Of a DNA stretch of 64,000 nucleotides, positions 10,381 through 21,339 are shown piece by piece (within the stretch, counting starts at the first letter, position 1; every line of letters starts with the position of its first letter). The notes under the pieces are model-generated. The model was not told the DNA's origin. It searched no databases and saw only the letters and a list, made by a program, of their open reading frames with translations. The stretch is from Rhytidiadelphus loreus. Its lineage: Eukaryota; Streptophyta; Bryopsida; Hypnales; Hylocomiaceae. The DNA lies in the NCBI GenBank assembly GCA_947034895.1, contig OX344762.1, forward strand, positions 33,274,760-33,338,759, written 5' to 3'. The translations under genes and the position numbers were made by a program.

Positions 10381-13300
10381 TATCCGCGTATGACACACAA
10401 TGTGCACTTTCAATCGAACCCTCCTTTATACGTAGGCTTTATTTAACCCCTTAACAAATAGATCCTTTTTCAAATTTTAACACTTTTTTCTTTATACCTT
10501 TGTACAGTAACACCATTTACTAAATTTTCATGAAATTAGGCATAAAAGAAGGTTCTCTTCTCAAGATTCAAATATTACATTGCATGAATGAGGAGGCACT
10601 TGGATGAAACAACACCTGTAAGACCTATGTTCATCGTCCAGAACATAAACGTAAAAGGTTAATGTATGCTGTAACCGTTGATTGTGGACCACTTTGCCTT
10701 GTAACGCTATCCTGGACACTAAATGTCCAGTGCATAATAGTTGTAATTCTTCAGTATAAAATCGAAATGCAATATTCATCCTCGAAAATGTGTAAATTCA
10801 TCTTGTACAATATTCATCTTGTACAGTATTTTCACTTTTATCCTAAACCCTTTTCTATTTACTAAAACAATTCATTCCACAATATTGATTTCTTTAAAAA
10901 CACCTTCAATTTCTTTCTAAATTTAAGCAATCTACGCATGTATTTTTGCCGTATGAGGTATAAAAATTTCATGTTTCCAATTAAAAAGATTTTCATTGGA
11001 AACATTTCATTTTTATGTAATTATATTATTTCTACAATTGATATTATCTAGATTACTCTAAGACGATAGGTAGTCGAACCCTATAGCTAATATTTATAAT
11101 TTATGAATATCCATTAGTATAGAAGTACTAAATTTTCTACTCTAGAGACCACACCTGAGCCCCAGAATATGGGAATTTAATTTTAATTTAAACCCAATGA
11201 ACCCCCAAATTACTCTATTGGCCCACTTCGACACTTTGTAACCAAGCATGATTTAGTGTCTTTCCAGAAAGAACACATTGAAAAATTATAAAGTAAAAGA
11301 AAAAGATAAGGAACGTTAGAATTTGTTGTACTTTTCATTGCATGATGTTCTCAGAAATTGGTGAAAAAAGAATCCAAATTAGGTACATTTTTAAGAAAAT
11401 TAGGGAATGCAAAGGCAAGATCAAATGTTACTCCATAATTTTTCGAAATCAATTCACACCTCCACATAAACAAAATTTCATTCCACACTATTTTTATTGT
11501 GAATTCTAAATGGTTTCTTTTTATCTATTGTACATGAACTACAAAGTGTCCATTGAAAATTATAAACCAATGAAATTGACTATTTCCAAATAAATAAGAC
11601 GTTGTTCTTTAGAAATTAGAATGAATCGATTATAAAAATTATAAAAAACTACGACTTCTAAGAATCATATATTACATTGTTCAAAAACGGCCTCCAGATA
11701 TACAAGAATGAAAATACTTTAAAATATAATCTTGTAACATATAAATTATGGTAGTAGCTTCTTGAAATAGAAATTCCACAATTTAGCTATCTTTAGCATG
11801 TATTTTCAAAATTGCAAATGAATTTTTTGTTAATTTCTTTTGGTGCTAAATGAAATTCACAAACTTCTCACAATTGCATTGGATGTAAGAAAACTATAAT
11901 TGAAATCAAAGCCCGAATAATTCAAAGTAAGAGTGATTTCATTTTTTAACCAAAAAATCATAAAACATGAATGTGAGGTTCGAGTAAAACAAATTACTAG
12001 GTGTTAGAGGGAAAAAAAAAAAAAAAAAAGTTTTCATATTTTGATTTAAAGTATATAGTTCATTATTGTAACAAATAACTCAAATTCAAAATCATACGTA
12101 AGTTAAATTTACTTGTTTCCTTTCAGTACTCATTAAAAATAATTAGTCACCATAAATAGACATTATCATTATCTCATAATTGTCATTCATGATTCTACTA
12201 GATATTGTAAGTGTGCCACAAGGTACAATGATTATTTTGTGACTTATGATTGGCATAATTAGTAGTGCTCTCCTTGTCTCTTTCAAGGCTCCAAGTTTTC
12301 CAAACTTGGACTATTTAAAATGTACACGCTCTTTCAATCTTTCTTTAGGACATTTGACATTTCATGCACCCAAAATACGATGGATTGTACCAAATTTGGT
12401 ATATATAATGTATAAAACAAATACCATGCACTGAATGTATTCTATCCATGATTATTTTCTAAGTAACTAAACTTAGAACTTCAACATTTTCAATCCTAAA
12501 CCTTTAAAGAAATGTTTTTTTATAGTTCGGCAAATTATACGTAAATTACTAAATGTTACCCTAAAAAAATCAAACTTCATCTATGGATCTTTGTACGCCA
12601 AGGAACTTTTCTTTTCAGACATACGCCATGTGCACTAGTTAACAAATACAAAATGTTAGCTCAAAAGTCATGAGATAAATTAAGTAAATGGAATGAAAAA
12701 AATATGTAGAAGTTCTAAACAAGTTGAACGATTACAATTCATGGAAATCATGCATTTACGTTACTTTTATGCATTTTCGTAGACAAAAGACATTTTCATT
12801 TCTTGAGCCATGTATTTATAGTTTATACTTGCCCTAATTAAAATCCATAAGGTGTATATATATATACAATTATATATATGTTCTCTTTTAATTTATTTTA
12901 TTTTATTTAAACTTTACGATTTCTAAAGAACAAGACATGGCATATGGAAGTATAATTTTTTGGGAGATAGAAAATTGCATACAAGTAGCATAAAATTAGT
13001 TGTCTCACCAAATTTTAATTTTCTTGTACTTTACAACTTCTACCTATTTTTTATTATTTTCTTCTATTCAATTTCTCTTCTATTTTTTTGTCTTTCATTT
13101 CTGACACTAGAATAGTTATACATGGCTTAATAAACGTAGTACAATTCCTTTAGCGTAGGGAAAGGACCACTCCTGTTAATTATCCATTTTTTATGTTTAC
13201 AAAAAAGAATGACTCATGCCCTGTATTTCATATTAAATCCTCAGGACACTGTATTTCCCATAAAATACAATAATTATAAAAAGATGCAAAATGCTTTAAA

Positions 13301-14179
13301 GAAGTTACTAATACTTGTAGGATGTTGCATTCATGACCTGTCTACATAATTTCTTGGTCAATTATATTTTATATTTGTCATGCCATAGCATTTCATTTCA
13401 CGTTCGCAATCATTCAAATTTATTATTATTTATATATTTTTTTGAATCCTTGAGTGTCTGAATAATTGCAACTTGCACAACATGTTTCCCATTTACTTTT
13501 ACATGAATTTCATGAGATTCCATTTCTTTGGACACTAAAGTATAGTATAAAGTTCATGTCCCGATTCTGAAGTCCAATTAGTACATCTTCAAATAGATCA
13601 TTAATTACATATTTTCTTGAATCCTGAATTTACATGGTCTTCCAAACTTCTATTTTTTTTTTCTTACATTCTTTTAAATTTTTTATTTATTTATTTCTTC
13701 AAAATTCTAAACTACAGTACATAGCTTTTTCAAAACAATGCAAGTTCTATTGCGTACTAGGAAGTTGCCTACAAGTAGTAAAAATGAGTGTTTCTCCTGA
13801 ATGTACAAGTTCAGAGTATTTGCAACTTCTACATATGTTTTATTTTTATGTTATTAGTTTATTGCTTGGGTTTAGAGCTTTAAAATTTTTGAACTACAAT
13901 ACACGTCATGTTAAAGAATAAGTACTACACGTGTGCCTTTGAAGTACAACGAACAATTACTCCCAATTTATTTCACACTCGTTATATTTGACTTCTCAAC
14001 AAAATTCCAATAATAATCTTATTGATTTCACCTCCAAAGAACTTTAGAAATGCATGCAAAAATTTGCTCTTCCACATACTGGCGATTTTATTTCCTACAC
14101 ATGAAGCTCGGAAGTACAATGAACCATCACTTGTAGCTCTCATTAGAATGTGATAAATCCGACCTCTTTTTCAATAATG
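10381..14179. other. AT-rich spacer between the divergent units
   Basis: About 3.8 kb of AT-rich DNA with homopolymers (for example the poly-A at 12011-12029) and no recognisable gene, RNA or paired terminal repeats. It separates the GC-richer left and right arms of the divergent module. Confidence 0.5.
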
Positions 14180-14189
14180 TCATGCATTA

Positions 14190-14250
14190 TTACCTAAACC
14201 CTAAACCCTAAATCCTAAACCCTAACTGTGACCCTAAACTCCCCTAAACC
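14190..14250 (+). repeat. Short interstitial telomere-like run
   Basis: Several CCCTAAA heptamers, some imperfect (CCTAAAC, TCCTAAA), occur here. This is the Arabidopsis-type plant telomere unit. The run is too short for a telomere and is better read as an interstitial relic or a telo-box promoter motif. Confidence 0.6.
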
Positions 14251-15337
14251 TAAAGCTTGAATATCACTACAGTAAAGTGGAATTTCAGTACTATAAAAAA
14301 TAATTTTCAAGAGTCATATTTAGCACTATAAAATATGCCTTCCCTATAAAAGGAATAGGAATTCCCCTAATTGTAGACACTATGTAGTCGAATAAAAACT
14401 GGACTTTTGGAAGATCGGAATGTCATTTCATCAAAGCAAGAATCCTCTTAATAGAAACAGAATTATTTACCCTATGCTATTTAAGTATTCTAGAAACGAA
14501 GCGCGTAATAGGCGAATAAACAGGATGAGGCTAAAAATGAAAATTCTGCCTGGCGTTCGTGACAGTTTTCGAATTGCAAGACGACACGTCAGTGGACGAA
14601 AGTCAACAAGCATTAATATAAGGAATCCTGAAAAAGCACATCACCCCATTAAATCAGTTAGGACTATCGTTTTTTCTAGGATTAGTTGGTGCTTCATAGT
14701 ATAAACCTACGCAAGGAATCCCGGGGTTTCTGAAATTAGACAGAGGTCTTTCAAAATCATGGAATGGGTTGCCGCAATTTTCTTCCCGCCAAGAATTCAA
14801 GTGTGCGTCGTCAACCAAGATGCAGTCATCTCCTTCCATCTTTCTCTTCAACCGAGTCGATTTCTGTGCGCACTGCTCTCATTGTGTGCGTCTTGTACTT
14901 GCATTGTTAGTTTTTTTGCAGAGTTCAAGAGTTCCTTTTGGGATCGCAGGTGTTTAGGTCCGCTTCCTCTTTCAGGAGGTACTTCATCGCATGTAGTTGC
15001 TGTTACTCTACGTGTACCCTTTCAATCAGTGTTGGAACTTGAAGCGGGAACTTGGAGGAAGTCAAGTCCATTTATTTCATTAGCTTCACAGGTGCAATTG
15101 TTAGCGTCTATATTCACTTATGAAATATGCATATCATGTCGCACCTTTACGAATGTGCTAGATTCCCATCACGTGACGTTGTTACAGAAATTGTGATGAC
15201 CACTATACGATACTTCCTGGTATTCTTTCCTTAATTTTCGGAATTTCTAAAAATAGTAATATCATTCCTGAGAAGTAAAAGAGTTCCGTAAAACACGGGA
15301 TTGATGAGAAAATTATTATAAATTATGATGATGTCAC
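14251..15337 (+). promoter_or_regulatory. Candidate promoter and 5' untranslated region of the DUF7869 gene
   Basis: TATAAAAGGA near 14346 is a plausible TATA box. Downstream lie pyrimidine-rich stretches (14829-14850). Open frames at 14420-14704 and 14759-15196 show no domain. A CAG acceptor at 15917-15919, six bases before ATG 15925, implies a 5' UTR intron whose donor should lie in or upstream of this interval; GCAG|GTGTTTAG near 14950 is one candidate. Confidence 0.3.
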
Positions 15338-15792
15338 TTTAGCGCGACTAGCGCTAAAGTGCATGTCTCCTAAATGTGAATTGTTCAATTGCAGTTTAGT
15401 GCTAGTCGCGCTACAAAGCATGTCTCCTAAATGTGAATCGTTCATTTGCAGTTTAGCGCTAGTCAAGCTACAGTGCATGTCTCATCTATGTGAATCGTTC
15501 AATTGCAGTTTAGCGCTAGTCGCGCTAAAGTGTATGTCTCCTAAATGTGAATCGTTCAATTGCAGTTTAGAACTAGTCGCGCTAAAGTGCATGTCTCCTA
15601 AATGTGAATCGTTCAATTACAGTTTAGCGCTAGTCGCACTGAACTGTATGTCTCATCTATGTGAATCGTTCGCCTGCAGTTTAGCGCTAGTTACGCTGAA
15701 ATGCATGTCTCTTTTATTTGATTCACCCGTTTGAAGCAAAGCACTATTTGTCTTTAGAGAATGAACTACACTTTAGCGCTAGTCGCGCTAAA
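15338..15792. repeat. Palindrome array with an exact 57-bp period, plus one outlier
   Basis: Palindromes start at 15338, 15395, 15452, 15509, 15566, 15623 and 15680, every step exactly 57, then at 15772 (step 92). The spacer reads GTGCATGTCTCCTAAATG then TGAATCGTTCAATTGCAG with few changes. Because 57 is 19 codons, a frame stays open across the array (15363-15734) and would give a degenerate 19-residue repeat. The first and last copies have the best-preserved arms; several inner copies have arm mutations. The array ends about 130 bp before ATG 15925. Confidence 0.95.
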
Positions 15793-15924
15793 ATGCATAT
15801 GTGTCTATTGTGTCCTTCATTGTATCTATTATCTGACAAATGTTGCATAACTAATGTGACGTTTTTGGATTATGTTCTTTAGTAGCCAAAGGACTTCATT
15901 TTTTGATTGTATTGTGCAGGTGCC

Positions 15925-18723
15925 ATGGATTCTGCATTGAACCCAGATATTGACATGGACATCTCGGACGATGAGATACAAGTGATTCAGGAAATAAATG
16001 TTGGCATTCCTGAGTGTAAAGGGATTCCGCGTCAGATGTGGAATAAGAAGTGTGTTAAGCTGTATAATGCTGAGGGCTTATTTGTTGGTGAAGGTATCTG
16101 CTACAGCGTGAGCTCTGATCTAGTTCTTGGTGCTAGTGGTCCGCTTGGTGATACTCATGTTTCCGTGCATATTTCAAAGTCCCATTCTGAAGTGGACCTT
16201 CCTGAGGAATTGTTTTACTCGTTGGTAGCTTGGCCAATTGAATTGGTTCATTATCGTGGAGCAAGTCTTCACGATCATGAAACTAGGGACAATTTCAACC
16301 GTCTGCAAGCATCTCTTCTAAACCCGCCCTCTGCATCATCTACAAGACCATATGCTAGTGCCATCAGAAACCCGCCTCGGGAAACTGGTATCAAAACAAA
16401 AGAGCTCCTATCGCAGGAGTCAATTAACTTGGTGTCCAGCAAAGTGTGTTGCAGCAAGAATTGTGTCCAACCCTTTCCTAGGGAGAAAATTAGAGCTTTC
16501 CGAGAACGCATGTATCAAAATTCAACTTTCAAGCACAGAGCTTTCATGAAAACTGATGTGCACAGACAGATTCATGAAGGTTCACGGCGAAGGAAGATGG
16601 TGACAATTGAAGAGATAAATGTGTGTTTACGCGCATGGATGCATATTGCGGGTGTTGCTGAGTCTACATTCTATCGATACTTGAAATACATGAAGGATGA
16701 TCGCGAAGCAAGGGATCACGGCAATACTGGATTGTTGAAGCCTAGAGAACATACTCAACAAGCCACGGCTTCCTTGAAGTGCATCCTAGACAAGGAGGCT
16801 GATCACATGCCTCATCGTACCCGAACTTTGAAGGAAGGTGATAAGGTTGTGTCCAAGATTCTTCCGGCATCATTCCTATGGAAGGACCAGTTGCAGAAGC
16901 TCAATGAAACCAATGCGGCTTTTGGTTTGAAGGAGATTTCAACTTCAACCTTGAGCAAGATAAGGTCCACAAAGTTTTCAGAGTTTGATGTGAAGAAGCC
17001 GGGGGATAATTTTGCTCGGTGTGCTACTTGTGACAAATATAATGAGCTCATCAAGGGTGCTATCAATGGCTCTCAAACGGCTATGAAGTGGTCAAGGAGG
17101 TTGAATAAGCATCTCACTGTCGCTCGAGCACACATGGATGTGTATTACATAAACCGAGACTTGTCGTTCAATTCTCCGCATGAGTGTCTTACCATCATAC
17201 ACGACAAGATGGATCATGCAAAAACCGCTTGTCCTGTCTTCTCTCACAAGAGTAAAGAACTTGATGGCCTCATGAAGCTACCTGTATCTGTGACCGGCAT
17301 GATTGCGCATGGTCATGCGGATGTGCGCTACGCGCATTATGGCTTGGATGTTTTCTCGCATGACTCCAACTATACCATTGGTTCAATGGCAAAGTTGTTG
17401 CGAGATTTAGAGTTAGTACCGAAGTCGTCTTCTAGAGAGTTGTTCAAAAATGCAAAGTCTACTAATTTGTTTAAGGCTGTACTAGAGGGTGCAGACATGT
17501 GCCATGCGTCGTTACCTCCGTTGCCAAATACCTTAGCTCCAGCTACGCGACTACCACCCATTTTAAATGTGCAAATGGACAATGCTACTGGAGACAATAA
17601 GAATAGATTTGTCTTCTGTTTTTGGTCTCTTCTTGTAGCAAACAAGATCTTCCGGGAAGTTTATGTGAACTTCATGATCGTGGGTCATACTCACGATGAC
17701 ATTGATGCTTTATTTGGAAGATGGAGCATGGATTTGAAGAAAGAGAATTTCCCAACAGTGCCAGCGCTAATGAAGTCCTTCATGGATGTGGATTCCGTCC
17801 CCACTATCCCTCACCTTATTGAGGAAGTACCCGATTTCAAGGGGTTTATAGCAGGATCATTTGTAGATGGAGATGACATTCTTGTTAGGCACACAAGGCC
17901 ACATCAATTGAAGTTCTACCTAGATTCAACAGGGTGCCCTGTCATGAAGTACAAACTTTTCTGCACTGATGCTGATTGGTTAGGTGAAGGAGGAGGAGGC
18001 ATTAAGTTGTGGAAAGAAGATGCTGAAGGGCAAAGTTTGTGGCCACGCGGTTCACCATTGCCTGTTCCGTTGAAGCCTATGAAAGGCTTGGAAGACTTCG
18101 TCAAAGGTGTGTCGGGGTTTGTAAAGTATTGGGAGAATTTATGCAATGCAGACGTCACTGGGGATTACCGAAGACGTTACGAACATTTGGTGAACTATTG
18201 GCGTGGCGTGAAGGTAGCGTTGATGGAACCGTTACCTACCTTTCATGTTTTGAAGGACGGTTTTTGGCCAACTACACGTGTTCAAGCAAGTCGAGTAGAT
18301 GAATTAGACGATGATGGTGAGGATCGTGAAGAGTTTGGGGAGGATGACCCGTACGTCGGGCCATTGAGTGGTCGCCCGAATCCATCTTTTCGAGTGGTTC
18401 GAGATTTATTTGAAGGCTATTTTGCTGCAGTTCGGCCCGTTGATGGTGACTCGCACCCAATTTGGATTGCAAGGGCATTGTCTGATCCAAACTCCAATCC
18501 AGAGTATCCAAATTGTGTCCTTCTTCAATACTTCCGTCCAACATCAAGAAATAAGAATGTTCAAGATTTCTACACTGGATGGGACAGCAAAAGAGGTTTA
18601 CGTTGGAGGGTTGATGAAACTGAACTTCCGGTTTGGCAACACATGGATGCTCTTATGACAACGTGGAAGTCGAGGATCCAGAAAGACACTGTGGAGTGTA
18701 TGATCAAGATCCCTGCTATATAA
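15925..18723 (+). CDS. DUF7869-type protein, transposase-like (intronless)
   Basis: 932 aa from ATG 15925 to TAA 18721-18723. Hallmarks of the DUF7869 family are present: a CxxC module (CATCDKYNELI, about 366-376) followed by HLTVARAHMDVYY, then QMDNATGDNKNRF (Asp about 552), then GHTHDDIDALFGRW (587-600). Asp with NKN and the HTHxDID block look like catalytic positions of an RNase H-fold DDE enzyme; that function is inferred, not established. The N-terminal third has a helix-rich region (STFYRYLKYMK, then RDHGNTGLLKP) that may bind DNA. The C-terminal part has an acidic loop near residues 793-813. I chose ATG 15925 because the frame upstream crosses a CAG acceptor at 15917-15919. The long, uninterrupted, low-decay frame suggests recent function. 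The gene diverges from the ParB-like unit and shares its upstream palindromes. Confidence 0.8.
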   Translation: MDSALNPDIDMDISDDEIQVIQEINVGIPECKGIPRQMWNKKCVKLYNAEGLFVGEGICYSVSSDLVLGASGPLGDTHVSVHISKSHSEVDLPEELFYSLVAWPIELVHYRGASLHDHETRDNFNRLQASLLNPPSASSTRPYASAIRNPPRETGIKTKELLSQESINLVSSKVCCSKNCVQPFPREKIRAFRERMYQNSTFKHRAFMKTDVHRQIHEGSRRRKMVTIEEINVCLRAWMHIAGVAESTFYRYLKYMKDDREARDHGNTGLLKPREHTQQATASLKCILDKEADHMPHRTRTLKEGDKVVSKILPASFLWKDQLQKLNETNAAFGLKEISTSTLSKIRSTKFSEFDVKKPGDNFARCATCDKYNELIKGAINGSQTAMKWSRRLNKHLTVARAHMDVYYINRDLSFNSPHECLTIIHDKMDHAKTACPVFSHKSKELDGLMKLPVSVTGMIAHGHADVRYAHYGLDVFSHDSNYTIGSMAKLLRDLELVPKSSSRELFKNAKSTNLFKAVLEGADMCHASLPPLPNTLAPATRLPPILNVQMDNATGDNKNRFVFCFWSLLVANKIFREVYVNFMIVGHTHDDIDALFGRWSMDLKKENFPTVPALMKSFMDVDSVPTIPHLIEEVPDFKGFIAGSFVDGDDILVRHTRPHQLKFYLDSTGCPVMKYKLFCTDADWLGEGGGGIKLWKEDAEGQSLWPRGSPLPVPLKPMKGLEDFVKGVSGFVKYWENLCNADVTGDYRRRYEHLVNYWRGVKVALMEPLPTFHVLKDGFWPTTRVQASRVDELDDDGEDREEFGEDDPYVGPLSGRPNPSFRVVRDLFEGYFAAVRPVDGDSHPIWIARALSDPNSNPEYPNCVLLQYFRPTSRNKNVQDFYTGWDSKRGLRWRVDETELPVWQHMDALMTTWKSRIQKDTVECMIKIPAI

Positions 18724-19095
18724 ATTGAAGTCATCAACGAAAGCTTGATTTCTTATAATTGAGAAGCAATATCCACATATGTGTATATGTGGCATGTTCA
18801 GTTTTGGATTGAACATCCTTATATTGTGTGTAATGGATGGAATTTGTTTATTGCAGTAGATTGCATAGGTTTAAGTTTTGTTTTGTTTGATTTATAATTT
18901 GGTATTGCTTGTATGTTTTAGAATATATGTTTAATTTATATAAATAAGACTATTCAATTTCAATTTTAATGTATTTTTTTTATGTACTTCTGAGTTTAAT
19001 ATCTTACATGTTTTTCCCATTGTTTTATTTTATTTTGAATAGCATTTATGATATAAAAATCTATGACCAGTTAAAGTGAAAGTGTGAGGCCATTG
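18724..19095. other. 3' flank of the DUF7869 gene
   Basis: T-rich, AT-rich DNA typical of a plant 3' UTR and downstream flank. A short inverted repeat CCACATATGTG...CATATGTGG lies at about 18772-18793. No gene is seen. Confidence 0.4.
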
Positions 19096-19099
19096 AAAA

Positions 19100-19335
19100 A
19101 AATGGGTAGTGGGTATAACCACTTTGTTTTTGTTAATCGTGTTAAGCACTTGTCACATTTCGGATAGGGGGCCAGTTGATTGTTACAACATTTCTGCCTG
19201 TCGGATTCACTAGCAGTACTAAGTCATGCATGTCTCTCAGTCGTTCATACGAGTTCAACGGGAATCGAACCCGGACCGCCTGAATGAGATAATCAACCCC
19301 TTACAACCAACCACAGAGCTCATGACTTGGTGTTC
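19100..19335 (-). mobile_element. tRNA-derived SINE (probable)
   Basis: On the minus strand the sequence GAGCTCTGTGGTTGG and, about 40 nt on, GGGTTCGATTCCCGTTGAAC resemble A- and B-box parts of a tRNA-type RNA polymerase III promoter; the B box GGTTCGATTCC is perfect. A tRNA-unrelated tail follows toward 19100, ending near a T-run on the minus strand. It does not fold as a complete tRNA and has no anticodon arm I can identify. The exact 3' end and target duplication were not resolved. Confidence 0.6.
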
Positions 19336-21335
19336 TATATTGCATGATCTTATGTATTTTAATAAAAACATTAGTCACTCACAAATCTAAGTTATGTTCA
19401 TGAAGGACTTTGTATGTCACTTCACTCTCATTTAATGGAAATTGCACTTAAAAAACTAGTAATTCTATTAGTTATCAACACAAATTATTTTCTGAAAATT
19501 CATTTGTATTGGTATCAAAATTGACAATATTATTTTGAGAGGGTCCAAAACTCCCAAAATTTTGAATATAACGTTTTGACTGTAATTTGTTCAGGCTAGT
19601 CTAATGGCCGTAAGTGAAATTCAACATATCCTATGTCAATTAGACCTTAATTAGACTAACATGAACAAGTATTTCCAAGGTGATTTGACAATAAAAGTTA
19701 AAAATAATCTGTCAAGTTTCTTACACCAACGTACTTGACTTAGGATTATGCAATACAATCAAGTAGACTTCCACCATATTAATGTTTGAAAATTAAGTTC
19801 ACAGTCCTTAAAGTGTAATTCATTTGTTCTGAGCGAAACAATATATATAAGGTAACACTTAACTTTAGGTGTTGGCGACAATGTTTAGTCAGTTTGTCTT
19901 TCTTCAGTTACCTGGCTCTTCCGATTGTACAGGATGCTAGTTAATTGACTCATCTTTCCACTTAAACTAATCACTCACAATGTGTCTGTACCATCTGCTT
20001 GCTGTTGATTTGCCCTAGTTCTCACACCATACTGCGGAATGAATTGCTTTGTACAACCGCCCGATTTGACTCAACGTCGCTTACTCAAAAGAATTGATTG
20101 TTTATCTTCCAGCAACTTGCAATTGAATCATCCACCAAACAACTCGGTGTTTGCAGATTTGATTCTTTACTTGCATCACCAAGATACTCCACGACACATA
20201 AGGGTAGCCATTTGAAATTATTGAAAAAGGTCAATTGGACTAAGCACTGATAATCTCAAAATGAATTACTCATAGGCAAGTCGACTAATACATGATTGAA
20301 CAATTCATGATACACAAAGTTCATGGAAATTACTTAAATCCAATTGACATAGTTCTTAACCACGACCATTCCACGGAGGTCATTGTTTACACGCGCTTCA
20401 ACATTTATACAACCACAAACAAATTGACGCATTGGCAATTTCCATCATAACCAATTGACCAATTCTTGTAGGCAAGATTCCCACCGTAACTCACAACACT
20501 TCTTCGTCAATTCAGTCCAAGCTTGCAAGATTAACCAACTCAACAGTACTTGCAAATGGACAATTAAATCTCAATCACTCTGACTCCTCACACAACCAAA
20601 TGGACCGCACTCACAAACAACAATTTTAATTGTAGCATACAATCAATTAGACAATGACTTCAAGATATAAACACATGCTTCCATACTTAGTTGAATAGCT
20701 AGAAATTTCACACAGACAAGGTCATCCCATGTACTACAGCAGCACTCTTAGTCAATTAGATTAATAATTTCGCACATACAGATTTTGACCACAATAATTC
20801 AATCTCAATCAACTTGATACAAACCGAGTTTACAACCTCCTGCTATCACAGCACAAGTCCACACAATTACAAGCCGTAACTTACAGTTGAATGGACTAAG
20901 CAACCATGCAACTGGAAACCGGTCACACACACCTAAGTACTTACAGACTATTAGACCAAAATCAATTACACAATAAGTTCACTGTCTTGAGTATAAACAA
21001 TTAGACCATTTTCAAGTTTAAAGCCAAAAATTATATTATAAGCAAGAGCGCAAAGTCTCACAGTGAGGCATATAGCTTGTATGCACTGAAGAAAAATCTA
21101 ATAGACCTTTGGACATATAGTCCCAAAAATTAGAAGATAACTTTTTACAAGAGCTACACCTATTCAATTTGACTTTACAAAATTTTGTTAATTTGTCCCT
21201 TTCCAAATCTAAGCAAATCCACCTATTCAGTTCTAATTGAAGATTTACAAGTCTAATTGATTCGCTAATGGAAAAACAACAATTTGACCACCCTTTTTAC
21301 ACTTGAAAAATCAAATTGACAAAAAGTTTAACAAG
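19336..21335. other. Non-genic region dense in CAATTGAC/CAATTAGAC words
   Basis: No gene is found. Short words of the type AATTGAC, CAATTAGAC and GACCAATT recur every few tens of bases from about 19600 to 21330, with the same vocabulary as 245-1260. This looks like the internal part of a degraded dispersed repeat rather than unique DNA. Confidence 0.5.
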
Positions 21336-21339
21336 TGAA

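Noticed and set aside
14190..14250. True telomere or chromosome end
   Set aside because: Only a few imperfect units, with ordinary sequence on both sides.
14759..15196. 145-codon frame upstream of the DUF7869 gene
   Set aside because: No domain; it lies in the probable 5' UTR or intron region, and overlapping frames are equally open.
15338..15792. CRISPR-like array (regularly spaced palindromic repeats)
   Set aside because: The spacers are near-identical copies of each other, the genome is clearly intron-bearing and eukaryotic, and no cas-like gene is nearby.
1300..19100. Long terminal inverted repeats bounding the divergent module as a transposon
   Set aside because: I compared the outer flanks by eye and found no convincing inverted pair or target duplication; a self dot plot would be needed.
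19255..19330. Functional tRNA gene
   Set aside because: The B box is perfect, but acceptor and anticodon stems cannot be drawn and a non-tRNA tail follows; SINE is the better reading.
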